From Lentzea atacamensis (GTDB lineage: Bacteria; Actinomycetota; Actinomycetes; Mycobacteriales; Pseudonocardiaceae), in assembly GCF_003269295.1 (NCBI RefSeq), contig NZ_QLTT01000001.1, positions 1,631,635-1,695,634 on the forward strand: DNA of 64,000 bases, written 5' to 3'. Below the pieces are notes generated by a model. It made no database searches. It saw nothing but the letters and a program-made list of their open reading frames with translations, and had not been told where the DNA came from. Made by a program: the position numbers and the translations under genes. Positions within the stretch are counted from its first letter, which is position 1; the number at the start of each line of letters is the position of its first letter. Below are positions 30,916 through 39,738 of the stretch, one piece after another.

Positions 30916-32999
30916 CGCCGAAGGTGATCGGTCCGCTGCTGGCGGCCATCGCGCTCGCCATCACGACGATCACGGTGCTCAGCCCACCCGGCACCGACCG
31001 GGCGGGCAGGGCGCTCCAGTCCGCCGACCCGGTGCCGTACCCGTTGCCCGCCAAGCGGTTCGTGCCCGTCCGCGCGGCACAGGCACCGGTCGGCTCCGGC
31101 CGCCGCGGTGACCTCGTGGCGTTGCGGCAGCTCGTGGTCACGACGGGCGAGGGCGACTTCGGGCTGGAGACCTGGAAGTCGGTGCTGGACACCATCGGCA
31201 CGCCCTACGACGTGCTGAACGCGAGCACCGAGCTGCTGACGCCCGACCGGCTGGTCCGGCCGGACGGCACCGGCCGGTACAACGGCGTGCTGCTCACCAG
31301 CAGCGCGCTGCTCAAAGCCGCGCCGGACGGGACGTACGCGAGTGCGCTGACCCCGGGACAGTGGGAGGTCCTGTGGGACTACGAGCGCACGTACGGCGTC
31401 CGGCAGGTGTCGCTGAACACCCACCCGAGCACGTCCCCCGAGGACCTCTGCCTGCGGGTGGGTGACGAAGGCCCCGTCGGCGGCACCGCGGTCGAGATGG
31501 CGCTGTCCGCGGAGGGCGGCGCCGTCTTCGACCACCTCAGGCCGGACGCGCGGATCCCGCTCCTGCGGTCCTACGTCCACCGGGCGCGGCTAGCATCCGG
31601 TTGTGCCGCCGAACCCGTGCTGACGGCCGGGGACGCGGTGCTCGGCGTGCGGAGCAAGGCACCGGACGGCAGGGAACGGCTCGCGCTGACCTTCTCGTTG
31701 GGAGCCAACGACACGACGGCGCACCTGCTCGGCCCGTCGCTCGTGCGGTGGGCGGCTCGCGGCGTCCTGCTCGGGGAACAGCGGCACTGGTTCACCGTCG
31801 ACGTCGACGACTGGTTCAACTCCACCGCGCGCAAGCACCCCGACGGCACCACCGACATGTTCCGGTTGAGCGGGAGCGACGCCAAAGCCGCGAGCGCGCA
31901 ACAACGCGATCTCCGCGCCCGCCATCCCGTCGCCGCGGAGTTCACGCTCACGTTGCCCTTCAACGGAAGCAGGCTGAAGCCGGACGCGCCGGCGTCCTGC
32001 GACGACCCCGGCACACCGGACTCGCTCAGCAGCTGTTCGCGTGAGCTGGTGCGGGAGTTCCGCTGGGTCAACCACACCGCCACCCACCCGCAGATGAACC
32101 ACCTTTCCTACGACGTGAGCCGGACCGAGATCAGCGAGAACCTCGCGATCGCCGCCGCGGCCGGGCTGCCCGTCCCCGCGAGCGTCCTCAAAACGCCCGA
32201 GTACTCGGGACTGGGCGTGTACACACCGGATCCGGGCTCGCTCGACCCGCCGACGGACTTCGGTCTGACCGGGTCGAACCGCGCGATGCTCGACGCGGCG
32301 CACGACGCCGGGGTGAAGTACCTGCAGGGCAACATGTCCTTCGCCGGTCATCGGCCGAAGTGCGGCAACTGCGGGATCTACCACCCGTTGCGGCCGGAGC
32401 TGCTCGTCGTGCCGGACTGGCCGACCGCCATCGACTTCGAGGCGACGAGCCCGGAGGAGCAGACCGCCCTCTTCAACCGTCAGTACGGCCGCAACGGCAA
32501 GGCGGCCGACCACCGTGATCACGACCTGACCTACGAGCAGGTGATCGACACGGAGGCCGAGGAGGCGGCGCGCCACCTGATGAGCGGGTCGGCGTACGCC
32601 CACACGTTGCACCAGGGAAACCTCCGCGAGTACGCGCCGGGCCGTTCGCTCGCGTTCGACTGGATCAACGCGACCGTGGCGAAGTACGCGGCGCTGCACC
32701 GGGTTCCGCTGCTGGGGCCCGACTGGCTGACCCTGGCGCGGTACGTGGAGGCGAGGACCGCGCACTTCGCCGCGCTGGACGCCGGGCGTGACGCGGTGTG
32801 GGACCGCAGCACCGACGCGATCACCTACGTGCCGAGTGCCGCCGGGAGCCTCTTCCTCACCGGGGTGCGGCAGCGGGAGGCGAGCGAGGCCGATCAGGGC
32901 GGCGCCGACGAGAGCGACACCTACGGCGCCGCCACCGTGGCGAAGATCGGCTTGGCGGCGAACCAGACCGTCGTGCTGACGGCGAGCCCACGCCCATGA
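30912..32999 (+). CDS. Agd3-like polysaccharide deacetylase (second copy)
   Basis: 695 residues from ATG 30912, overlapping the first copy's stop (ATGA). It is a full-length paralogue: FGLETWKSVLDTIGTPYDVL, HWFTVDVDDWFNSTARKHPD, WVNHTATHPQMNHLSYDVSR and MSGSAYAHTLHQGNLREYAP. An uncleaved N-terminal anchor (IGPLLAAIALAITTITVL) is likely instead of a typical signal peptide, so it may stay at the membrane while the first copy is released. Catalytic motif residues appear intact in both. Two deacetylases may act on different chain positions or stages. Confidence 0.75.
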   Translation: MTPKVIGPLLAAIALAITTITVLSPPGTDRAGRALQSADPVPYPLPAKRFVPVRAAQAPVGSGRRGDLVALRQLVVTTGEGDFGLETWKSVLDTIGTPYDVLNASTELLTPDRLVRPDGTGRYNGVLLTSSALLKAAPDGTYASALTPGQWEVLWDYERTYGVRQVSLNTHPSTSPEDLCLRVGDEGPVGGTAVEMALSAEGGAVFDHLRPDARIPLLRSYVHRARLASGCAAEPVLTAGDAVLGVRSKAPDGRERLALTFSLGANDTTAHLLGPSLVRWAARGVLLGEQRHWFTVDVDDWFNSTARKHPDGTTDMFRLSGSDAKAASAQQRDLRARHPVAAEFTLTLPFNGSRLKPDAPASCDDPGTPDSLSSCSRELVREFRWVNHTATHPQMNHLSYDVSRTEISENLAIAAAAGLPVPASVLKTPEYSGLGVYTPDPGSLDPPTDFGLTGSNRAMLDAAHDAGVKYLQGNMSFAGHRPKCGNCGIYHPLRPELLVVPDWPTAIDFEATSPEEQTALFNRQYGRNGKAADHRDHDLTYEQVIDTEAEEAARHLMSGSAYAHTLHQGNLREYAPGRSLAFDWINATVAKYAALHRVPLLGPDWLTLARYVEARTAHFAALDAGRDAVWDRSTDAITYVPSAAGSLFLTGVRQREASEADQGGADESDTYGAATVAKIGLAANQTVVLTASPRP

Positions 33000-34426
33000 T
33001 GACCCTGTCGAGCGAGGATCCGCTCCGCGTCGCGCTCGTGTCCGAGGGGTGTTACCCGTTCCACCCCGGCGGCGTGAGCCTGTGGTGCGACCAGTTGATC
33101 CGGGGCATGCCGCAGCACGCCTTCACCACCGTCGCGCTGACCGTGGACGGCACCGAGCGGCCGTGGTGGCCCGCTCCCGCCAACCTCACCGAGGTGGTGA
33201 CCATGCCGCTGTGGGGTAGACGACCCCGGCGCGCGCGTCGCAGGCCCGCCGGGTTCGATGAAGTGCACGAGGCCTTTCTGAGGTCGTTCATCCCGCACAC
33301 CGACAGCAGCCCGGAGAAGTTCGCGCGGGCGGTGCGGCGGATCTTCGACCTGGCGCAGACCTCGGACGTCGGCGCGGCGCTGGTGTCCAACGACTCGGTG
33401 GCGCGGCTGGTCCGCGCTGTGCACGACTGCGGCGAGGGGCCGATCTCGTTGCAGGACGCAGTGATCGCGACCGATCTGCTCGAACACTCGTTGCGGCCGT
33501 TGTCGTTCCCACCTGTCCGCGCGGACGTGTGCCACCTGGCGATGAACGGGTTGAGCGCGTTGGTGGGTCTGGCGGCCAAGTGGGCGCACGGTACGCCGTT
33601 GCTGATGTCCGAGCACGGCGTGTATCTGCGTGAGCGCTATCTGGGCGCGGTCGGCGAGTCGCTCGCCCTGCCGGCGAAGGTCGTGCTGCTGAGCTTCCAC
33701 CGGGCGCTCGCGGGCGCCGCCTACCGCGCCTGCGACATGCTCACGCCGCACTCCGACTACAACCGGCGGTGGCAGCTGCACAGCGGGGCCGACTCCGGTC
33801 GCATGTGGACGATGTACAACGGCATCGACCCCGCCGAGTTCCCGGTGGCGCCGGGAGAACCCGACGTGCCGACGATCGTGTTCGTCGGGCGGATCGACCC
33901 GCTCAAGGACCTGCACACGTTGATCAGGGCGTTCGGCGAGGTCCGCCGCGCGCTGCCGGAAGCGCGCCTGCGCGTCTTCGGCCCGGTGCCCGAGGCCAAC
34001 AAGGACTACCACGCGAGCTGCGTGCGGCTCGTCGACCAGCTCGGGCTCGCCGGCAGCGCGGTGTTCGAGGGACTGGTGCCGAGCCAGGTCGACGCCTACC
34101 ACGCGGGCCACCTCGTCGCGTTGACCAGTGTGTCGGAAGGCTTTCCGTTCACCGTCGTGGAAGCGATGTCCACCGGCAGACCGCCGGTGTGCACGGACGT
34201 CGGCGGGGTCAGCGAGGCGGTCGCCGACGCGGGTCTCGTGGTACCGCCGCGTGATCACGAGGCGGTCGCACGGGCGTGCGTGCGGCTGCTCACCGACAAC
34301 GTGTTGCGGCGCAAGCTGGGCGGACTCGCGCGCCAGCGGGTGATCGAGCGCTTCACCGTGCAGCGGTGGAACGACAGCTACCGCGCGAGGTACGCCGAGC
34401 TCACTACGACGGGGGTCGCGCCGTGA
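32996..34426 (+). CDS. PelF-like GT4 glycosyltransferase
   Basis: 476 residues from ATG 32996 (or 32999). The N-terminus VALVSEGCYPFHPGGVSLWC corresponds to the PelF signature (TEGTYPxxxGGVSxWxxxLI). The GT-B C-terminal half has TIVFVGRIDPLKDLHTLIRA and the nucleotide-sugar motif SVSEGFPFTVVEAMSTGRPP. PelF is the cytoplasmic polymerising transferase of the Pel exopolysaccharide and uses UDP-GlcNAc/GalNAc-type donors. The gene overlaps neighbours on both sides by 4 nt, embedding it in the deacetylase operon. Confidence 0.85.
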   Translation: MMTLSSEDPLRVALVSEGCYPFHPGGVSLWCDQLIRGMPQHAFTTVALTVDGTERPWWPAPANLTEVVTMPLWGRRPRRARRRPAGFDEVHEAFLRSFIPHTDSSPEKFARAVRRIFDLAQTSDVGAALVSNDSVARLVRAVHDCGEGPISLQDAVIATDLLEHSLRPLSFPPVRADVCHLAMNGLSALVGLAAKWAHGTPLLMSEHGVYLRERYLGAVGESLALPAKVVLLSFHRALAGAAYRACDMLTPHSDYNRRWQLHSGADSGRMWTMYNGIDPAEFPVAPGEPDVPTIVFVGRIDPLKDLHTLIRAFGEVRRALPEARLRVFGPVPEANKDYHASCVRLVDQLGLAGSAVFEGLVPSQVDAYHAGHLVALTSVSEGFPFTVVEAMSTGRPPVCTDVGGVSEAVADAGLVVPPRDHEAVARACVRLLTDNVLRRKLGGLARQRVIERFTVQRWNDSYRARYAELTTTGVAP

Positions 34427-35736
34427 TCCTCGACGAGCTGGTGGAGCGCGTAGCGAGCCTGCTGCCCGACCCGGTGGACGAGCTGCAGGTGGCTGCCTTG
34501 CTGGAAAGCCAGGGCATCACCGACCAGGTCGCGGTGGACCGCTACGGGCGCGCCGACGTGTTCGCGCTCGGGCAGGAGGTGTTCGAACGGTTGCCGCGTG
34601 GGAGCGTCGCCGTCGAGGACCACTCCCCTGGCACCACGTGGCTGCACGCCGTGCGCGGACCGCTGTACCTCGTGCCGACGACCGTGTTTCCCGCCGTGGC
34701 CGCGGTGCTGGGCGGTCCGGCCGCCGTGTGGGCGATGGTCGTCGCCACCGCCGTGAGCTGGGTGTGGGGCTCGGGTGCGAGCGCCGTCGCGCACCGGTTG
34801 CTGAGCGGCGGGGCTGCGGCCACCGCGGCCAGGTCGTTGCGGTGGCTCGGTGCCGCGGGGACGGCTGTCGCGGCGACGACGGCGGCCGCGGTGCTGGGCT
34901 GGCGGTCCGCGTTGTTCGTGCTGGCGTTGGCCGGTCTGCAGTTCGCGATCGGGGTGCTCCTGTTCCACCGCGAGGAGGTTCGGCTCGCGGTGGCGGTGCT
35001 GCCCGCCGGTGCCGGCGGGGTGCTGTTCCTGGTGTCGGAGGTCGTCGGGATCGCGTTGGTGCTCGGTGGTGTGACGGTGCTGCTCGCCGTCGGTGGCGCG
35101 TGGCGGGCAGGGCGTGCCGCCCGCGACTCCGGTGGTGTGCGCCCGCCCCGGGCGTCGACGCTGCTGGGTACCGCGTTGCCCAGCAGCGTGTACGCGGCGC
35201 TGTGCGCGATCCTGTTGCTGTACACGGACTCTCGCTACGTGCTCAGCGCACTCGACCTCGCGGTCGCGGCGGCGCCGTTGGTGCTGGGGATGGGCGTGGT
35301 CGAGTGGCGCGCCCACCGGTTCTTCGAGCTGGCGACGCAGGAGCTGCGCCGGTGCGCGCTGCCGGCCGACTTCCACCAGGCGATCTGGCGCGGCTTGCTG
35401 CGGGAACTGGGCTTCTGCCTGACGGCACTCGGCGCGGCCGCTCTCGTCCTGCTCGTGGCACTGCGCGTCTCCGGCGTGCTCACGTCGCCGGGTGCCCTGC
35501 TGATCGACGGGCACGTGCTGCTCGGCGGTGCGTTCTTCCTGGGCTTCGTGCTCGTCCGGACCTCCGGCCCGCTGCCGGCGCCGCTGATCGTGTCCGCCGC
35601 CCTGCTCGGTGACGTGACGGCGGTCGCGCTCGGCGCCGATCCCGTGCCGGCCTTCCTGATCACCTGCACCGCGTTGTCGATCTTCTTGCTCGTGGCGCTC
35701 CGCGGGAGCGTCGGACAGGTCCGCCACTACCGATGA
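34423..35736 (+). CDS. polytopic membrane protein, candidate PelG-type exporter
   Basis: 437 residues from GTG 34423. About 80 soluble residues (ELVERVASLLPDPVDELQVA) precede roughly ten to twelve hydrophobic segments such as FPAVAAVLGGPAAVWAMVVA and LALVLLVALRVSGVL-like helices. I do not recognise a firm family. Its place directly after a PelF-like transferase is where PelG, the polysaccharide transporter, normally sits, and the size and topology fit. The N-terminal domain is unusual for PelG, so the role is inferred from context. Confidence 0.6.
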   Translation: MILDELVERVASLLPDPVDELQVAALLESQGITDQVAVDRYGRADVFALGQEVFERLPRGSVAVEDHSPGTTWLHAVRGPLYLVPTTVFPAVAAVLGGPAAVWAMVVATAVSWVWGSGASAVAHRLLSGGAAATAARSLRWLGAAGTAVAATTAAAVLGWRSALFVLALAGLQFAIGVLLFHREEVRLAVAVLPAGAGGVLFLVSEVVGIALVLGGVTVLLAVGGAWRAGRAARDSGGVRPPRASTLLGTALPSSVYAALCAILLLYTDSRYVLSALDLAVAAAPLVLGMGVVEWRAHRFFELATQELRRCALPADFHQAIWRGLLRELGFCLTALGAAALVLLVALRVSGVLTSPGALLIDGHVLLGGAFFLGFVLVRTSGPLPAPLIVSAALLGDVTAVALGADPVPAFLITCTALSIFLLVALRGSVGQVRHYR

Positions 35737-35749
35737 GGAAGTGATTCCC

Positions 35750-36493
35750 ATGCATGCGGTGATACTCGCCGGAGGCAGAGGAGTGCGGCTTCGGCCGTAC
35801 ACCACGGCTTTGCCGAAGCCGCTCGTGCCGATCGGCGAGGAATACGCGATTCTCGACATCATCCTGCAGCAGCTCGGCAGGCGGCACTTCGACCGCGTGA
35901 CGCTCGCGATCGGCCACCTCGGTTCGCTGATCCGCGCGTTCGTCGGCGACGGGTCGCGCTGGAACATCAGAGTGGACTACGCGGAGGAGAAGATGCCGCT
36001 GTCCACCATCGGGCCGTTGCTCAACATCGTCGACCTCCTGCCGGAGCACTTCCTCGTGATGAACGGCGATGTGCTCACCGACCTCGACTACGAGGCACTG
36101 CTGGGCCACCACATCACGTGCGGTGCTCCGCTGACAGTCGCTACCTACCAACGGAAGGTGAAGATCGACTTCGGCACGCTGTCCACTGAGGAGGGACGCA
36201 TCGTCAGCTTCGTCGAGAAGCCCGAGCTGTCCTACGGCGTGAGCATGGGTGTGTACGCGATGACCCGCAAGACGCTCACCCCGTACCCGCGCAACGTCCC
36301 GTTCGGACTGGACGAGCTCGTGCTCGACCTGCTGGCGCGCGGCGAGGAACCGGCAGCCTACGAGTTCGGCGGCTACTGGCTCGACATCGGCCGGCCCGAC
36401 GACTACGACGAGGCCAACCGGAACTTCGAGCAGCTGCGGCCGGCACTGCTGCCCGGATCCGTTCGCCACAACGCGATGGACGTGACGTCGTGA
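35750..36493 (+). CDS. sugar-phosphate nucleotidyltransferase
   Basis: 247 residues from ATG 35750, after GAGGAA. The N-terminal signature is HAVILAGGRGVRLRPYTTAL followed by PKPLVPIG, the nucleotide/Mg2+ site and catalytic Lys of the RmlA/GCD1 class. HFLVMNGDVLTDLDY contains the second metal Asp, and FGGYWLDIGRPDDYDEANR closes the domain. It makes an NDP-sugar in the cytoplasm, probably a donor for the exopolysaccharide. The sugar is not readable from sequence. Its stop overlaps the epimerase start (GTGA). Confidence 0.88.
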   Translation: MHAVILAGGRGVRLRPYTTALPKPLVPIGEEYAILDIILQQLGRRHFDRVTLAIGHLGSLIRAFVGDGSRWNIRVDYAEEKMPLSTIGPLLNIVDLLPEHFLVMNGDVLTDLDYEALLGHHITCGAPLTVATYQRKVKIDFGTLSTEEGRIVSFVEKPELSYGVSMGVYAMTRKTLTPYPRNVPFGLDELVLDLLARGEEPAAYEFGGYWLDIGRPDDYDEANRNFEQLRPALLPGSVRHNAMDVTS

Positions 36494-37389
36494 CAGTGCT
36501 GCTGTTCGGCGCGTCCGGCTACCTCGGCCGCGCGGCGGGCGAAGAACTCCACGCGCGTGGCGCGCGGGTCCTCCGGGTCAGCAGAACGGTGCCGGGCGAG
36601 GACGGCTGGGTGCGCCACGACCTGGTGCGAAGTAGCAGCGGTGAGCTCGTCGGCCTGTTGCGGTCGGTCAGGCCGGACGTCGTCGTCAACTGCACCGGGT
36701 TGCTCGACGGTACGACGAGTGAGCTGGTCACCGCCAACGTGACACCGACCGCGGCGCTGCTCGACGCGATCCCGCAGGCGGTGCCGCGTGCCCGGCTCGT
36801 CGTGCTCGGGTCGGCCGCCGAGTACGGACGCGTCCGGGAGGGCAGCGCGGTCGCGGAGGACGCGGCGGCGAACCCGGTGTCCGCGTACGGGATCACGAAG
36901 CTCGCGAGCACGTTGCTGGTGCGGGACGCGGTCGCGGCGGGACGGCTGGACGCGGTGGTGTTGCGGATCTTCAACCCGATCGGCCCCGACCTGCCCGCGG
37001 GCACCGTGCTCGGCCGAGCGGCGGAGGCGATTCGGGCGGCGATGCGGGAGGAGGACGACATCACGCTCGGCCCGCTCGGTTCCTACCGCGACTTCGTCGA
37101 CGTCACCGACGTGGCGTCGGCGATCGCCGACGCCGCGCTGGCACCGGGGCTGGGCGAGCCGGTGCTCAACGTCGGGAGCGGGCAGGCCGTGGCGGTGCGG
37201 CAGGTGGTGGCGATGCTGGCCGAGGTGGCGGGGTTCCGGGGCAGGGTGCGCGAGACCGCTCCGGTTCAGTCGCGGTCGGGCGCCGTCACGTGGATCGCCG
37301 CGGACACCAGCCGCGCCCACCGGGCACTGGGCTGGTCACCGCACCACGACCTGGCCGACTCGGTCCGTTCGCTGTGGCAGCACTCGTGA
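36490..37389 (+). CDS. NAD-dependent epimerase/dehydratase
   Basis: 299 residues from GTG 36490. The Rossmann motif is LLFGASGYLGRAAG near the N-terminus, the catalytic YxxxK is YGITK, and RIFNPIGPDLPAG plus DFVDVTDVASAI are typical of extended SDR sugar epimerases. Last gene of the six-gene polysaccharide operon, followed by a strong hairpin terminator. It likely epimerises or dehydrates the NDP-sugar made by the preceding enzyme; the exact reaction is unknown. Confidence 0.87.
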   Translation: MTVLLFGASGYLGRAAGEELHARGARVLRVSRTVPGEDGWVRHDLVRSSSGELVGLLRSVRPDVVVNCTGLLDGTTSELVTANVTPTAALLDAIPQAVPRARLVVLGSAAEYGRVREGSAVAEDAAANPVSAYGITKLASTLLVRDAVAAGRLDAVVLRIFNPIGPDLPAGTVLGRAAEAIRAAMREEDDITLGPLGSYRDFVDVTDVASAIADAALAPGLGEPVLNVGSGQAVAVRQVVAMLAEVAGFRGRVRETAPVQSRSGAVTWIAADTSRAHRALGWSPHHDLADSVRSLWQHS

Positions 37390-37402
37390 CGCACAACGGG
37401 AG

Positions 37403-37433
37403 AAGCACGTCCGGGCTCGTCCCGGACGTGCTT
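37403..37433. terminator. bidirectional hairpin terminator between convergent operons
   Basis: Perfect 13-bp stem AAGCACGTCCGGG / CCCGGACGTGCTT with a 5-nt loop, followed by TT. It lies in the 56-nt gap between the convergent epimerase genes and can serve both directions. Confidence 0.85.
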
Positions 37434-37445
37434 TCCGCGCTGGGC

Positions 37446-38396
37446 TCAGAACTGGTCGGCGCGGTACCAGTCGAAGGTCCGGCGGACGCCCTCGTCGAGG
37501 GCGACGCGCGGGCGGTAGCCGGTCAGGCCGCGCAGCAACGTGAGGTCCGGGCAGCGGCGGGCGACCGATCCCGGCGGTGCGGCGGCGCGGTGCACGGAGG
37601 GAGCATGGCCCGCGATCTTGAGCACCAGCTCGGCCAGCTCGCCGATGTTCGTCTCGGCCGTGTCGTCTCCGATGTGGACGATCTGGTGCGCGGCCTTCTC
37701 GGTGCGCATCAGCCCCACCACCGCCTCGACGGCGTCGTCCACGTGGCAGAACGCCCGGAACTGGTCGGTGCCGTAGACCGTGAACGGGTCCTCGCGGCGC
37801 AACGCGCGCAAGCACAGTTCCGGGATGACGTGGTCGGCGCCCATGCGCGGCCCGTACACGTTGTGGAAGCGCCCGACGACGACCGGCACGCCCTTGGCCC
37901 TGCCCGTGTGGATCACCGCCGCCTCGCCCAGCATTTTGCTTACGCCGTAAGCGAACCGGGGCGCGGTGACGTCCTCGACCACGAGCGGCACGGTCTCCGG
38001 GGTGGGCACCGGCACGAGCCCGGTGCCGACGCCGCCCGCGTAGGTCTCGCTGGTGGAGGCGAAGAACAGCCGCTGCCGCGGCGTGATCCAGTCCAGGGTG
38101 TTGAGCACGGCGAGCGTGTTGATCCGGACGACGCGTGCGGGGTCACGTTCCACGTTGCGCACGCCCACCACCGCGGCGAGCAGGTACACGTCGTCACAGT
38201 CGCGTGGCAGCGCGGCGAACGACGCGGGGTCGGTGAGGTCGGCGGAGATCACCGGCACGTCCAGCGCTTCGAGCTCGGGATCGCGGCGGCCGCGCGAGAA
38301 GTCGTCGACGACCGTCACCTCGTGGCCGTCGGCAAGGAGTCTCCTGGTGAGGTGGAGCCCGATGAACCCGGCGCCACCCAGCACGAGGTTCTTCAT
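37446..38396 (-). CDS. NAD-dependent nucleotide-sugar epimerase/decarboxylase
   Basis: 316 residues from ATG 38396. GGAGFIGLHLTRRLL is the NAD motif, SKMLGE follows the catalytic Tyr in YGVSK, and RFHNVYGPRMGADHVIPELC is the substrate loop of UDP-sugar epimerases and UDP-glucuronate decarboxylases. Its ATG directly abuts the stop of the dehydrogenase gene (TGAATG), so translation is coupled. Together they could oxidise and then modify a UDP-sugar for the exopolysaccharide. Confidence 0.87.
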   Translation of the reverse strand: MKNLVLGGAGFIGLHLTRRLLADGHEVTVVDDFSRGRRDPELEALDVPVISADLTDPASFAALPRDCDDVYLLAAVVGVRNVERDPARVVRINTLAVLNTLDWITPRQRLFFASTSETYAGGVGTGLVPVPTPETVPLVVEDVTAPRFAYGVSKMLGEAAVIHTGRAKGVPVVVGRFHNVYGPRMGADHVIPELCLRALRREDPFTVYGTDQFRAFCHVDDAVEAVVGLMRTEKAAHQIVHIGDDTAETNIGELAELVLKIAGHAPSVHRAAAPPGSVARRCPDLTLLRGLTGYRPRVALDEGVRRTFDWYRADQF

Positions 38397-39707
38397 TCAC
38401 GCCACCTCCGGTTCGTAGCCGAGGGCGGCGTACCGCACGCCGTGCCCGGTCACGTCGCTTTCGCTGAGCACCCGCCACGAGTCGTAGACGAGCCGCACTC
38501 CCGATCCCGGCAGCAACCGGCCGACGTCGAGCCGCCGGTACTCGGGGTGGTCGGTGATCACCAGCACGGCGTCGGCGCTCGCGAACCCGGCCTCGACGTC
38601 CACCGGTGTGCCGCCGTAGCGCCTGATCACGTCGCCGTCCACGAGCGGGTCGTGGCCGAGCACCTGCACACCCGCCTCGGTGAACCCCGGCATCATCGAC
38701 GCGATCGGCGTGCCGCGCATGTCGTCGGTGGGCGGCCAGCCCTTGTAGGCCCAGCCGAGCACGAGCAACCGCTTGCCCTCCGGCTCGCCCATCATCTCGA
38801 TCACCCGCTCCGCGACGTGCACGGGCAGGTCCTCGTTCACGCCGCGAGCCGACTTGATCAACCTCGGCACGTAGCCCGCCTGCTCGGCCGCGGACAACAG
38901 CAGGTACGGGTCCTTCGACAGGCAGCCGCCGCCGACGTAGCCGGGCTTGCAGATGTCGGGACGCGGGTAGTCGGCGTTGGTCGCCCTGATCACCTCGAGC
39001 GGGTCGAGCCCGAGCCGTTCGGTCAGCCGCGCGACCTCGTTGCCGAACGAGTAGATGACGTCGGTGTGGCAGTTGTTGACGAGCTTCACCAGCTCGGCGG
39101 TCTCCAGCGTCGAGACCGGCACGAGCTGTGCGGACAGCCCGCCGAAGAGCTCCAGCCCCAGCCGCAGGCTCTCGTCGTCGAGACCGCCGACGACCTGCGG
39201 CAGTTCGACCAGCTCCCGCAGCGCCTGTCCCTGGATCGTGCGCTCGGGTGCCATCACCAGCCGGGCCGATCCCCACGCCTCGGCCAGCTTGGGCAGCACC
39301 ACCGACCTCGTCGCGCCGACCGGCACGGTGCTGCGCACGACCACCAGCGTGCCCGGTGCGCACCGCTTGCCGATGTGCTCGGCCGCCGCGGCGAGGTTGA
39401 GCAGGTAGGGCTCGCGGCCCGACTCGCCGACGGGCGTGGACACGCAGATGATCGCCGCGTCCACCCCGGAGTCCGGCAGGTCGTGCGACAGGAAGATGCG
39501 TCTGCCGACCCACTCCTGGAACACGTCCTCGACACCGGGTTCGAAGATGTGCGGCCGCCCGTTGGAGAGCGACTCCAGCAACGCCGGCTGGGTGTCGACG
39601 CCGTGCACCTCGTAGCCGCGGCGGGCCATCGCCGCGGCGAGCGTGAGGCCGACGTACCCCATTCCGATGATGCCCACTTGGCGGAATTTCGTTTCCTCGC
39701 CTGTCAC
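38397..39707 (-). CDS. UDP-sugar 6-dehydrogenase (UDP-ManNAcA/UDP-Glc dehydrogenase family)
   Basis: 436 residues from GTG 39707. The NAD-binding start is VGIIGMGYVGLTLAAAMARR. The catalytic cysteine is in GYVGGGCLSKDPYLLL, and MAPERTIQGQALRELVELPQ plus ETAELVKLVNNCHTDVIYSF define the central domain. The four-electron oxidation turns the C6 hydroxyl of a UDP-hexose or UDP-HexNAc into a carboxylate. MAPERTIQGQA is closest to the WecC-like branch acting on N-acetylated sugars, which would fit an amino-sugar polymer. The downstream epimerase starts immediately after the stop. Confidence 0.88.
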   Translation of the reverse strand: MTGEETKFRQVGIIGMGYVGLTLAAAMARRGYEVHGVDTQPALLESLSNGRPHIFEPGVEDVFQEWVGRRIFLSHDLPDSGVDAAIICVSTPVGESGREPYLLNLAAAAEHIGKRCAPGTLVVVRSTVPVGATRSVVLPKLAEAWGSARLVMAPERTIQGQALRELVELPQVVGGLDDESLRLGLELFGGLSAQLVPVSTLETAELVKLVNNCHTDVIYSFGNEVARLTERLGLDPLEVIRATNADYPRPDICKPGYVGGGCLSKDPYLLLSAAEQAGYVPRLIKSARGVNEDLPVHVAERVIEMMGEPEGKRLLVLGWAYKGWPPTDDMRGTPIASMMPGFTEAGVQVLGHDPLVDGDVIRRYGGTPVDVEAGFASADAVLVITDHPEYRRLDVGRLLPGSGVRLVYDSWRVLSESDVTGHGVRYAALGYEPEVA

Positions 39708-39738
39708 GACCGGATCCTCCCTCGTGTTCGCACGACAT

